DNA of 64,000 nucleotides from Lactobacillus kimbladii (GTDB taxonomy: Bacteria > Bacillota > Bacilli > Lactobacillales > Lactobacillaceae): assembly GCF_000970755.1 (NCBI RefSeq), contig NZ_KQ034007.1:696240-760239 (forward strand), written 5' to 3'. Both the position numbers and the translations under genes were made by a program. The notes beneath the pieces were generated by a model. That model was not told the origin of the DNA and did not search any database. It worked only from the letters and a program-made list of their open reading frames with translations. Below are positions 25,289-35,437 of the stretch, one piece after another. Numbering within the stretch: position 1 is the stretch's first letter; every line of letters begins with the position of its first letter.

Positions 25289-26728
25289 ATGAAAGAGTAC
25301 ATTGAAAAACCAGTATTTCCAAAGGGATTTTTATGGGGAGGATCATCATCCTCATGGCAAATTGAAGGAGCAGTTGAAGAAGACGGAAAAACTTTATCTT
25401 TAATGGATTTAAACTCAAGAAAGAAAAAGCCTTATGCAGACGATACATATGCTTCTGATCATTATCACCACTATAGGGAAGATATACGATTGATGGCCAA
25501 AGCAGGTTTAACATCTTATAGATTCTCAATATCTTGGTCTAGGATTTACCCAACTAAAGATGGTAAATTGAATCAAAAAGGAATAGATTTCTATAATGAT
25601 TTAATTAATGAGTTATTAAATTATAATATTACTCCAATTGTTACCATTTATCACTATGATATGCCAGTGTGGATCGATAAAGAATATGATGGCTGGTATG
25701 GCAGAGGGATAATAAAAGAATTTGATAAATATGCCAGAACGCTTTTCTCCGAATTTGGCGATCGTGTCAAATATTGGCTTTCAATTAATGAACAAAACAT
25801 GCAAATTTGCTATGGTGATTGGTTGGGAATAGATAAACATCCAGATACATGGTTTAAAGACAAATGGAAAGTTAACCACGTTATGAATTTGTGTCACGCT
25901 AAAGCAGTTATTGCTTGTCATGAATTAGTCCCTGGGGGCAAAATTGGGCCTGTTCCTGGATATGTTCCTATTTATCCTTATTCATGTAATCCGCAAGATC
26001 AAATTGCTGCTATGAATGCCGAAGAACTAACAGAAAAAGTGTGGGATGATCTTTATGCGCATAGAGAATACAATGGTTTTATAAAAAACTATTGGAAACA
26101 ATATCAAATTAATCCAGATATTCGTCCTGGAGACATGGAATTAATAAAACAAGCTAAAATTGACTTTTTTGGTTTAAATTGCTACCGGTCAAATACGGCA
26201 AAATATTGTTCTCAAAATGATACATCTCAAGCATATATACTCAATAAGACTGGTAAAAAGGGTGGATTAATATTCCCTAAAGTTCCTGGTCTGTATCAAT
26301 TGGTAAGAAATCCATATGTTGAGTACACGGATTGGGATTGGGAAAAAGATCCTGTTTCTTTAAGATATATGTTGCGCTATGTTTGGGATCATTACCAATT
26401 ACCAATGATTATTACTGAAAATGGTTATGGAGAACATGAAAAAGTAAGTGATGATGGAAAAGTTCACGATCCAGAAAGAATAGCCTTTTTGCGTGAACAA
26501 ATTAAACAAGTTGGACTAGCTATACAAGATGGCTGCAAAGTATTTGGATATAACCCTTGGACTTTTTTAGATGTGCTAAGTACAGGTAATGGTATGTCAA
26601 AACGATATGGCTTTGTTTATGTTAACACTACCGATGAAGATAAACTTGATTTTAGAAGAATACCTAAGGATTCATATTATTGGTATTCAAAGTTAGTTAA
26701 GTCGAATGGAGAAAATTGGGGTGAATAA
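25289..26728 (+). CDS. bglA: GH1 6-phospho-beta-glucosidase
   Basis: A 479-residue cytosolic glycosidase cleaving PTS-imported beta-glucoside 6-phosphates to glucose-6-P and aglycone. The N-terminal signature is FPKGFLWGGSSSSWQIEGA; the acid/base is Glu168 in INEQN and the nucleophile is Glu377 in ITENGYG. The phosphate-binding loop [10 protein letters not shown] near residue 440 marks it as a phospho-glycosidase. It starts at ATG 25289 behind GAGAGGAAG. It lies between the RpiR regulator and the beta-glucoside PTS, clearly one functional unit. Confidence 0.92.
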   Translation: MKEYIEKPVFPKGFLWGGSSSSWQIEGAVEEDGKTLSLMDLNSRKKKPYADDTYASDHYHHYREDIRLMAKAGLTSYRFSISWSRIYPTKDGKLNQKGIDFYNDLINELLNYNITPIVTIYHYDMPVWIDKEYDGWYGRGIIKEFDKYARTLFSEFGDRVKYWLSINEQNMQICYGDWLGIDKHPDTWFKDKWKVNHVMNLCHAKAVIACHELVPGGKIGPVPGYVPIYPYSCNPQDQIAAMNAEELTEKVWDDLYAHREYNGFIKNYWKQYQINPDIRPGDMELIKQAKIDFFGLNCYRSNTAKYCSQNDTSQAYILNKTGKKGGLIFPKVPGLYQLVRNPYVEYTDWDWEKDPVSLRYMLRYVWDHYQLPMIITENGYGEHEKVSDDGKVHDPERIAFLREQIKQVGLAIQDGCKVFGYNPWTFLDVLSTGNGMSKRYGFVYVNTTDEDKLDFRRIPKDSYYWYSKLVKSNGENWGE

Positions 26729-26729
26729 A

Positions 26730-28571
26730 ATGCTCAGCTATAAAAATTTGGCACAACAAATTTATGACAATGTTGGGGGAAGTAAAAATATTGAGAACAT
26801 AAACCATTGTGCTACCAGATTAAGAATACGTGTTCATAGTGTCCAAAACATAAATGATACAGCAATTAAAAATATAGAACAGGTGGCAGGTACTGTAAAT
26901 CACGGACAAGAATATCAGGTAGTTATCGGAACAGATGTAGCAAATGTTTATAACGAAATTATTAAGATTAATGGTACTATCGATAAAAAAAGTCTCCAAA
27001 GCCATGAAAAAACAGACAATATGAAAAAAACTAATTTTTCGTGGTCAAATCTGGGACATACTATAATTGACTTTATTTCAGGTACTTTTGTACCAATACT
27101 AGGCGTTTTAGTTGCCGCTGGATTAATTTCCGCTGTTTTAAATATTGGAACATCATTCTTTGGGTTAAGTACAAAGAGTGGGACCTACACAGTTTTATTT
27201 GCTATTTATCAAGCGGGCTATTTCTTTTTACCCCTTTATTTGGGGTACAGTGCAGCCCGAAAATTAAATCTAAATCCTATGATGGGTGGATTTTTAGGTG
27301 CAGTTTTAGTATATAAAACCATTGATTCAGCAAAAGGTTTGAGCTTTTTGGGATTACCTATTCCACAAGTACAATATAATACCTCTGTAATTCCTGTCTT
27401 ATTGGGCATTATCTTAATGAAATTTGTTGACATAGTTTTGGAAAGGGTGGTACCCAAAAGCATTAAATTTTTTGTGAACCCTTTAGTCACAATGCTAATT
27501 GTTGTTCCAATAACTTTATTATGGTTAGGTCCTCTGGGGTTTCAAATTGGTTCTATTATTGCTAATATTTTAAAATTTATCAATTTAAAATTTGGCTGGT
27601 TTTCTGTCGGAATCATTGCAGCGATCACTCCATTCCTTGTTATGACTGGTACCAATCAGGCCTTATTTCCAATTTGTATTGCAGCCGTTTCAACTACTGG
27701 ATATGATGCCTTCATTCTTCCTGGTATGTTAGCTGCTAATGTGGCAGTAGGTGCATCAGCTTTGGCTGTAGCTGTATATAGTAATGATAGTAAAGAAAAA
27801 CAGTTAGGTCTCTCTTCTGGCCTGACAGGTTTAATGGGTATAACGGAACCAGCATTATTTGGTATCTTAATTAAAAATAAAATTGCATTTTTAAGCACAA
27901 TGTCAGCTTCAGGTTTAGTTGGAATTTTAGCAGGATTTTTAGGATTAAAACAATATGCAATTGTTTCACCTGGAATAGCAGCTTTACCAACTTTTATACA
28001 TGCAAATAATGGACAAATGGATATGAACTTATGGATTGCAGTATTAATTCTTTGTCTTTCCGCTTTATTGTCCTTTGGCTTAACGTTATTTTTTGGCAAA
28101 CGAGAACAACGAAAAACTACAAATAATATATATTTACCAGTTAAAGGAAAGATTATACCTTTAAGTAGTGTAAAAGATGAAATGTTTTCAAAGGGGATGC
28201 TCGGAGATGGTTTTGCAGTAATACCTGAGGGTGAAGAGATCTACAGTCCTGTTACCGGTCAGGTAACAATGATTGCCAAAAGTAAACACGCCATAGGTTT
28301 GAAAACAAAAGATAGCACCGAGATATTACTTCATCTTGGAATCGATACTGTTGACTTAAATGGTGAACCTTTCGAAGTAAAAGTAAGTAAAGGACAGCAA
28401 GTAAAGCATGGAGATATCCTTGTTAATATGAATTTGAATATGATTAAGGCAAAAGGTAAAGATCCAATAGTTATTGTTGTTTTGACCCAAAAAAATAAAA
28501 AAATTAAAAATAAAAACTTTTCAGTTAACAATTTGGAACAAGACATTGGTCAAATACTTTTTAGCGAGTAA
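26730..28571 (+). CDS. bglP: Beta-glucoside PTS transporter, fused IIB-IIC-IIA
   Basis: About 613 residues. It has an N-terminal IIB domain with phospho-Cys27 in NHCATRLRI, a ten-helix IIC channel (about 105-455) including GITEPALFG, and a C-terminal IIA domain (about 480-600) with phospho-His535 in LLHLGIDTVDL. It imports and phosphorylates aryl- or beta-glucosides. The frame opens at ATG 26706, but GGGGTG spaced before ATG 26730 favours the latter. It nearly abuts the 6-phospho-beta-glucosidase gene (2 bases) and is probably controlled by RpiR. Confidence 0.93.
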   Translation: MLSYKNLAQQIYDNVGGSKNIENINHCATRLRIRVHSVQNINDTAIKNIEQVAGTVNHGQEYQVVIGTDVANVYNEIIKINGTIDKKSLQSHEKTDNMKKTNFSWSNLGHTIIDFISGTFVPILGVLVAAGLISAVLNIGTSFFGLSTKSGTYTVLFAIYQAGYFFLPLYLGYSAARKLNLNPMMGGFLGAVLVYKTIDSAKGLSFLGLPIPQVQYNTSVIPVLLGIILMKFVDIVLERVVPKSIKFFVNPLVTMLIVVPITLLWLGPLGFQIGSIIANILKFINLKFGWFSVGIIAAITPFLVMTGTNQALFPICIAAVSTTGYDAFILPGMLAANVAVGASALAVAVYSNDSKEKQLGLSSGLTGLMGITEPALFGILIKNKIAFLSTMSASGLVGILAGFLGLKQYAIVSPGIAALPTFIHANNGQMDMNLWIAVLILCLSALLSFGLTLFFGKREQRKTTNNIYLPVKGKIIPLSSVKDEMFSKGMLGDGFAVIPEGEEIYSPVTGQVTMIAKSKHAIGLKTKDSTEILLHLGIDTVDLNGEPFEVKVSKGQQVKHGDILVNMNLNMIKAKGKDPIVIVVLTQKNKKIKNKNFSVNNLEQDIGQILFSE

Positions 28572-28583
28572 AGTTATAACACT

Positions 28584-28622
28584 AGCAACCTGCAAAAACA
28601 TCAGCAAGTTGCTTTTTGTTTT
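28584..28622 (+). terminator. Terminator of the rpiR-bglA-bglP operon
   Basis: A 10-bp stem with one mismatch (AGCAACCTGC / GCAAGTTGCT) is followed by TTTTTGTTTT. Confidence 0.85.
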
Positions 28623-28772
28623 ATAAATAAGATGTTGTTAATTTTATATACATTTATTTTCACCTCAGGCATTTTTACAAAGAATGAAAATAATTCTGCA
28701 TTAAAGAATATTATTTTAAAACTCATTAACAACAATAATTGCCATATGATGTAAAATAAATTGTTTAATCTA

Positions 28773-29642
28773 CTACAAGGAATGCTCCAATATATTATAA
28801 ATGGCCGGATTTTTATATATCGCAACAACATCGTATTTTAGTTTAGGCAAGTTTGGTAAAAAAGTAACATATTTATCATATATTTTCGGCAGAGGCAGTT
28901 CCTCCGGATAAATTGCCATACCATGATCTAACACAACGTTGGCTAGAGCAGAGTCGAAACTGTCTAAGTAAATTATTTGGTCATAATTGATATTCATTTT
29001 TTCCAGAATATTTTTAATTTTTGTTTGTACGTCATTATTATCAGTAGCAGTCCATTTTTGTAAGAAAAGGGGCTGCTTTTTTAGTAGGTCTTTTTTAAGC
29101 TTTCCGTTAGAATCAAAAGAATTCTTATTCAACAAAATGCCGAAATTGGCAGTGCCAATTTTTCTGACATGGATGTTTTTAATTTTACTGACGGCAGTGG
29201 AAAACCCGATCAATACGTCATAATCTCCTGCATCTAGTTTAGGTATGCTAGCGGCAAAATTTTCAGTATCAAGTTGTAATTGTAAATCAGGATTGTTTTT
29301 AGCAAGAGAATGTGCCAGTTCAATAGCCCAATAATCAAAAGCGTGCAAATAATGTATCCTTAAAGTTTGAAAAGAATTGTTTAATTGGCTGATTTTTTCG
29401 CTAAATTCGTAATATTTGTTTAGCACGGGCACTGCACAATGGTACAAATTAATTCCGGCCAAAGTAACCTTAAAATGAGAAGTTGACCGATCAATAAGTT
29501 GAACACCCAGGTCTTTTTCTAAATTTTTTATAGCATTGCTAATTGCTGTTTGAGAGACAAAATTTCGTTTTGCAGCAGGGGTAAATCCTTGAGTTTCAAC
29601 GACGTCAATAAAGTACTTATATGTTAATAAACTGTATTTCAT
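28773..29642 (-). CDS. LysR-family transcriptional regulator
   Basis: About 289 residues. The N-terminal winged HTH (1-60) has YFIDVVETQGFTPAAKR and the recognition helix SQTAISNAIKNLEKDLG; the effector-binding domain covers about 88-285. It starts at ATG 29642 (GTG 29645 is also possible) behind AAAGGA. It is transcribed divergently from glpK-glpO with 145 bases between, the usual LysR position next to a target. Whether glpK is the target is inference; the shared gap holds several inverted repeats. Confidence 0.85.
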   Translation of the reverse strand: MKYSLLTYKYFIDVVETQGFTPAAKRNFVSQTAISNAIKNLEKDLGVQLIDRSTSHFKVTLAGINLYHCAVPVLNKYYEFSEKISQLNNSFQTLRIHYLHAFDYWAIELAHSLAKNNPDLQLQLDTENFAASIPKLDAGDYDVLIGFSTAVSKIKNIHVRKIGTANFGILLNKNSFDSNGKLKKDLLKKQPLFLQKWTATDNNDVQTKIKNILEKMNINYDQIIYLDSFDSALANVVLDHGMAIYPEELPLPKIYDKYVTFLPNLPKLKYDVVAIYKNPAIYNILEHSL

Positions 29643-29693
29643 CACACTTTGTCCTTTTGCTTATAACTTTAACTAATAAGTTATTATCATTAT

Positions 29694-29709
29694 ATGTTAG
29701 CGCTTCCCA
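29694..29709 (+). promoter_or_regulatory. Probable cre (CcpA) site upstream of glpK
   Basis: ATGTTAGCGCTTCCCA matches the catabolite-responsive element core (TGNNARCGNW) with differences only in the last bases. glpK genes in Firmicutes are commonly under CcpA repression. Confidence 0.6.
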
Positions 29710-29732
29710 AAAAGCGAGGGTAAAATTGAATT

Positions 29733-29746
29733 GTAACGACAGTTAC
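29733..29746. promoter_or_regulatory. Inverted repeat in the glpK promoter region
   Basis: GTAAC-GACA-GTTAC is a perfect 5-bp palindrome with a 4-base centre, about 40 bases before the glpK start. A second one, CGCTT-CCCAAA-AAGCG (29701-29716), overlaps the cre. Either could be a LysR-family operator. Confidence 0.4.
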
Positions 29747-29772
29747 CTTTACTAAATTAGTTTTAAGACTAA

Positions 29773-31305
<1,533 letters not shown>

Positions 31306-31336
31306 AAATTTTTATTAAAAAGAAAGAGGCTAAATC

Positions 31337-33082
31337 ATGGCGTTTTCAATTGAAACCAGAAAAGAAGAAATTGAACGTTTGAAAAATGAAAAATTAGATT
31401 TGCTGGTTATCGGAGGCGGCATTACAGGAGCAGGCGTTGCTCTTCAGGCTAGTGCAGCTAAAATGAAGACAGGCTTGATTGATATGCAAGACTTTGGTGG
31501 AGGTACGTCATCACGGTCTACCAGACTTGTACACGGTGGTATTCGCTATCTGAAGACATTTGATGTTCAAGTTGTTTCTGATACAGTCAAGGAACGTGCG
31601 GTTATCCAGCATATTGCCCCACATATGACCCAACCTGATCCTATGATTTTGCCAATTTATGACGAACCAGGGACAACGTTTACTATGTTCTCGGTAAAAG
31701 TAGCAATGGATCTTTATGATCACTTAGCAGGTATTGAAGGAGATTCACCTTTAATTAAATATGCCAACTACATGATGGATAAGGAAGAAACTTTAAAACG
31801 AGAGCCACAATTAAATAGCGAGAACTTGCAGGGCGCAGGTGTTTACTTAGATTATCAAAATAACGACTCCCGCTTGGTAGTAGAAAACGTTAAAAAGGCT
31901 CATGAATTAGGGTGTCTGGCTGTTAGCCGCCTGAAGTGTATAGCAATTTTACATAATGATCAAAAACAAGTTAATGGTGTTCGCGTTCATGACAATTTAA
32001 CTGGTGAAGAATTTGAAATTCATGCTGATATTGTAATTAATACTTCTGGGCCTTGGTCAGATTTAATAAGACAAGAAGATAAAGAAGTTTACAAAAAACC
32101 GCGTTTGCGTCCTACAAAAGGTGTCCACTTGGTAGTTGATCAATCTCGCTTGACCGTGCCACAACCAACATATTTTGGTTCGGGTACGGCTGATGGCCGA
32201 ATGATTTTCACTATCCCTCGGGAGGGTAAAACTTATTTTGGTACAACGGATACTGATTTTACCGGTGATTATGCTCATCCAACGGTTGAACAAAGCGATG
32301 TAGATTACTTGTTAAATATCATAAATAAAAAGTATCCAGCGGCTCATTTAACAATTAACGATATTGAAGCCAGCTGGGCTGGTGTACGTCCTCTAATCGA
32401 AGTTGAAGTGGAGGGTAACGAAGCCGCAGATGCGGCAACAGGTGCCAGCGTTTCTGATAGTACTTCAGCGCCATCTGCAGTATCACGTGGTAGTTCCTTA
32501 ACTGAAGCAGAAGATGGATTGATCACCTTAGCCGGCGGTAAGTTGACAGATTACCGCATCATGGCTAATGGTGCAATGAAGAAAATCCAGCAAAAATTTC
32601 ATGACGAGTTTTCTAAAAACTTTACGTTGCAAGATTCAGCAGAAATTAAAGTTGCTGGTGGCGATTTCGATTCTGACAATGCAGAAGCAGAACTTGCTCG
32701 CATTGCTAAAGATGGTGTGGCTGCCGGCCTTGCAGCTGATGATGCAAAAGAGATTGCAAACTTATTTGGTTCTCAGGCGGAGCAAATTTATGATTATGCC
32801 CAAACAATCAAGCCAGAAAAAGGATTGAGTATAGGTGAAACTGCAGCTCTTGATTACTCGCTTGCAGAGGAAATGACCTTAACACCAGTTGATTATCTAT
32901 TAAGACGTACTTATCATATTTTATTCAAGAGTGACACCTTAGACCAGGTAAAGAATGGCGTGATTAAACACATGTCTGATTATTATGGCTGGGATAAAGC
33001 TCAAAGAGAACAATATGAAAACGAGTTAGAAGACGAAATTGCAGAATCAAGACTGGAGGGATTAAAGAGCAAAAGAAAGTAG
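31337..33082 (+). CDS. glpO: Alpha-glycerophosphate oxidase (H2O2-forming)
   Basis: A 581-residue FAD enzyme oxidising glycerol-3-phosphate to dihydroxyacetone phosphate. The FAD motif GGGITGAG lies near residue 27, followed by TSSRSTRLVHGGIRYL; the C-terminal domain holds DYLLRRTYH. It has the low-complexity insert (about 355-395, Ala/Ser-rich, ending PSAVSRGSSL) that separates oxygen-using GlpO from GlpD dehydrogenases, although the insert is shorter than in streptococci. It should therefore produce hydrogen peroxide. It is in an operon with glpK, 31 bases downstream. Confidence 0.9.
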   Translation: MAFSIETRKEEIERLKNEKLDLLVIGGGITGAGVALQASAAKMKTGLIDMQDFGGGTSSRSTRLVHGGIRYLKTFDVQVVSDTVKERAVIQHIAPHMTQPDPMILPIYDEPGTTFTMFSVKVAMDLYDHLAGIEGDSPLIKYANYMMDKEETLKREPQLNSENLQGAGVYLDYQNNDSRLVVENVKKAHELGCLAVSRLKCIAILHNDQKQVNGVRVHDNLTGEEFEIHADIVINTSGPWSDLIRQEDKEVYKKPRLRPTKGVHLVVDQSRLTVPQPTYFGSGTADGRMIFTIPREGKTYFGTTDTDFTGDYAHPTVEQSDVDYLLNIINKKYPAAHLTINDIEASWAGVRPLIEVEVEGNEAADAATGASVSDSTSAPSAVSRGSSLTEAEDGLITLAGGKLTDYRIMANGAMKKIQQKFHDEFSKNFTLQDSAEIKVAGGDFDSDNAEAELARIAKDGVAAGLAADDAKEIANLFGSQAEQIYDYAQTIKPEKGLSIGETAALDYSLAEEMTLTPVDYLLRRTYHILFKSDTLDQVKNGVIKHMSDYYGWDKAQREQYENELEDEIAESRLEGLKSKRK

Positions 33083-33120
33083 AAGAAAACAATAAAAATA
33101 GTAGTAAATTATTCCCCATT

Positions 33121-33156
33121 TAAAAACCTGTCAAATCAATCTGACAGGTTTTTTCT
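33121..33156 (+). terminator. Terminator of glpK-glpO
   Basis: A near-perfect stem (AAAACCTGTCA / TGACAGGTTTT) is followed by T-rich sequence. Confidence 0.9.
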
Positions 33157-33316
33157 TTGGCCTTTTTAAACCGATATATTAAAATAAGCGATATTATTCA
33201 TTATAAGTATTTTATACGGAAATTAGCTCTTAAAATAATAACAATTGTTTTCATATTTGAAAAAATAGTTTTAAATTTATAGTTTAAAAGATTAAACTAA
33301 TAGTGAGGTGATCATA

Positions 33317-34285
33317 ATGGAACCATTTTTTCTTACCCCATATTTTAGACCCAAAATTTGGGGCGGACGCAAATTAAAAACTATTTTTAATTACGATATA
33401 CCAGATGGTAAAGTAGGTGAAGCTTGGGTTATTTCAGGTTATAAAGATGATGCTTCAACTATTACAAATGGTGACTTTGAAGGACAAAGCTTACGTAAAG
33501 TGTATCACGAAAATCCGGAACTATTTGGTAACCCCGAGAGTGAAGAGTTCCCACTTCTTGTAAAATTTTTGGATGCTAATGATAATCTATCTGTACAGGT
33601 TCATCCCAACAATGATTATGCCCGCAAAGTAGAAAATGACAGTGGAAAGACAGAAAGCTGGTATGTTTTACAGGCAGATCCAGGGTCATATCTAATATAT
33701 GGTCATACTGCTAAAACACGTTCAGAACTTGCAGATATGATTCACAAAGGCGAGTGGGACAAATTATTACGCAAGATTCCTGTCAAAGCCGGAGACTTTT
33801 TCTATGTCCCCTCGGGAACGATTCACGCACTGACTAAAGGTATTTTAGTTATTGAAACGCAGCAGTCAAGTGATGTTACCTACCGTTTATATGATTATGA
33901 TCGTGTAGATCAAAAGACTGGCAAAAAAAGGGAGCTGCACACCCAGAAGTCTATTGATGTCACTCAAGTACCTCACGTTGATCCTAAACTTGAAATAACA
34001 ACTAGCAAAAAGCAAGATGCCATCATTAAGACCTTGGTGCAGCCACCACTGTCTCCTCATTTTTACCTGTGGCAAATAGATTTAAATGGTCAGTGGAATA
34101 CTGGCTTAAATGGGCATCCTTTCTTATTAGTAACAATTATTAATGGTTCAGGTACAATTGAGTGTGAAAACAAGACTTTTAATTTATCTATTGGTACAAA
34201 TATGATAATTCCGAATAATATTAAGGAATTTAAATTTTTAGGTAATATGAAAATGGTTATTTCTACTCCTGGCAATCAGGATTAA
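33317..34285 (+). CDS. manA: Mannose-6-phosphate isomerase, class I
   Basis: About 322 residues, a zinc-dependent cupin isomerase interconverting mannose-6-P and fructose-6-P. It has YFRPKIWGGRKL at the N-terminus, the zinc-binding VQVHPNN, and FFYVPSGTIHAL in the catalytic cupin. The frame opens at GTG 33308, but GTGAGGTG is the ribosome site for ATG 33317. It would feed mannose taken up by PTS into glycolysis. A small membrane-protein gene and a two-component system follow on the same strand, 32 bases downstream, possibly co-transcribed. Confidence 0.94.
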   Translation: MEPFFLTPYFRPKIWGGRKLKTIFNYDIPDGKVGEAWVISGYKDDASTITNGDFEGQSLRKVYHENPELFGNPESEEFPLLVKFLDANDNLSVQVHPNNDYARKVENDSGKTESWYVLQADPGSYLIYGHTAKTRSELADMIHKGEWDKLLRKIPVKAGDFFYVPSGTIHALTKGILVIETQQSSDVTYRLYDYDRVDQKTGKKRELHTQKSIDVTQVPHVDPKLEITTSKKQDAIIKTLVQPPLSPHFYLWQIDLNGQWNTGLNGHPFLLVTIINGSGTIECENKTFNLSIGTNMIIPNNIKEFKFLGNMKMVISTPGNQD

Positions 34286-34317
34286 TTCTTAAGTCTTAAG
34301 ATGGAAAGGAAAAGAGA

Positions 34318-34713
34318 ATGATTTATATTGCGTGCGGTTCGATTATTATGGTAGTTGGACTGTTATGGCTGATATCGCCTCCCAAAAGACCACGTCCATT
34401 TTATAGTTATTATTCCTACTTGGCCCAAGTTAATAAAGCTAGTTTCAAATTTGCCCAGCACAAGGCAAGTTACTATTTTATTATATTTGGTTTAATCCAA
34501 TTAGTATTGGGGATTGGAATCCATTTACTTAAATGGGATCGATATTTTTTACTTTGGCTGCTGACATTTTATCTTTTCATTATCTTTCCAATCATGGCTA
34601 CGGAGAAGAGTTTAAAAAGCTTTTTGCAAAAGCGTCATGAATTACCAGCAGATTACATAGACCCTGACAAAGTAAAAAAGGAGAGAACAAAAGGATTTAG
34701 GGACCGAAAATGA
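34318..34713 (+). CDS. Small three-helix membrane protein of unknown function
   Basis: 131 residues. A hydrophobic helix lies at 1-19, then a Pro/Arg/Tyr-rich loop (PPKRPRPFYSYYSYL), two further helices (about 50-70 and 74-95) and a charged C-terminal tail. I do not recognise a named family; the topology recalls SdpI/YhfL-like three-helix proteins. Its stop overlaps the start of the response regulator (ATGA), so it is translationally coupled to a two-component system and may act in the same signal pathway. That link is inferred. Confidence 0.65.
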   Translation: MIYIACGSIIMVVGLLWLISPPKRPRPFYSYYSYLAQVNKASFKFAQHKASYYFIIFGLIQLVLGIGIHLLKWDRYFLLWLLTFYLFIIFPIMATEKSLKSFLQKRHELPADYIDPDKVKKERTKGFRDRK

Positions 34714-35429
34714 AACTGAAAATTTTAATGGTCGAGGATGATCAGTCGGTTGCAGAAATGATGGAAATGTTCTTTGAAAAAGAAGGATGGACCACTGAAA
34801 TTGCGACTGATGGAGAACAAGCCGTTAAAATGTTTGCTAAAAATCCAGATCAGTATGATTTAATAACATTAGACCTTAATTTGCCAAAAAAAGATGGCAT
34901 AGAAGTTGCTAAAGAAGTTTGTGCAATTTCACCTACCATACCAATTATCATGTTGACTGCTCGTAGTAGTGAAGAAGAGCAGATTCAAGGATTTAATGCT
35001 GGTGCTGATGACTATGTGTCTAAACCATTTAGTCCACTAGCTTTAATAGCCCGCATCAAAGCTTTACAACGTAGGATTAGAATTGATGATAAGCAGGAAC
35101 AAACAAAATCAGCAGAGAATACTGAAAAATTTGATGTCGAAACTGATCACATAAAAATTTCTAAAAGTCGGCGTGAGGTGCTTTATGATGGTCAATATGT
35201 TGAAAATATTACACCTAAAGAGTTTGATTTACTCTATACCATGGCACAGAAGCCCAAACAAGTATTTTCTCGTGAACAATTGTTAGAGTCTGTCTGGGGT
35301 TATGATTATTATGGTGAAGATCGCACCGTGGATGCACATATTAAAAAATTGCGCCAAAAATTGGAAAAAGTAGGTGCAAATGTCATCCAAACCGTTTGGG
35401 GCGTTGGCTATAAATTTGATGATTCGTAG
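34710..35429 (+). CDS. OmpR/PhoB-type response regulator
   Basis: A 239-residue transcription factor. Its receiver domain (1-120) has the acidic pocket ED-D (9-11), phospho-acceptor Asp55 (LITLDLNLP), the Thr of MLTAR and Lys in SKPFS. A linker rich in Gln/Lys follows (122-140), then a winged-helix DNA-binding domain (about 140-237) with TPKEFDLLY and the recognition helix DRTVDAHIKKLRQKL. The cognate kinase starts 8 bases downstream. Signal and regulon are unknown. Confidence 0.93.
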   Translation: MKLKILMVEDDQSVAEMMEMFFEKEGWTTEIATDGEQAVKMFAKNPDQYDLITLDLNLPKKDGIEVAKEVCAISPTIPIIMLTARSSEEEQIQGFNAGADDYVSKPFSPLALIARIKALQRRIRIDDKQEQTKSAENTEKFDVETDHIKISKSRREVLYDGQYVENITPKEFDLLYTMAQKPKQVFSREQLLESVWGYDYYGEDRTVDAHIKKLRQKLEKVGANVIQTVWGVGYKFDDS

Positions 35430-35437
35430 GTTTTCAC

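Noticed and set aside
27236-28099. Long minus-strand frames inside the beta-glucoside PTS gene
   Set aside because: They are shadows of the strongly coding plus strand and lack ribosome sites.
28601-28831. Minus-strand frame overlapping the LysR gene end
   Set aside because: It overlaps the real regulator gene in another frame and has an unnatural composition.
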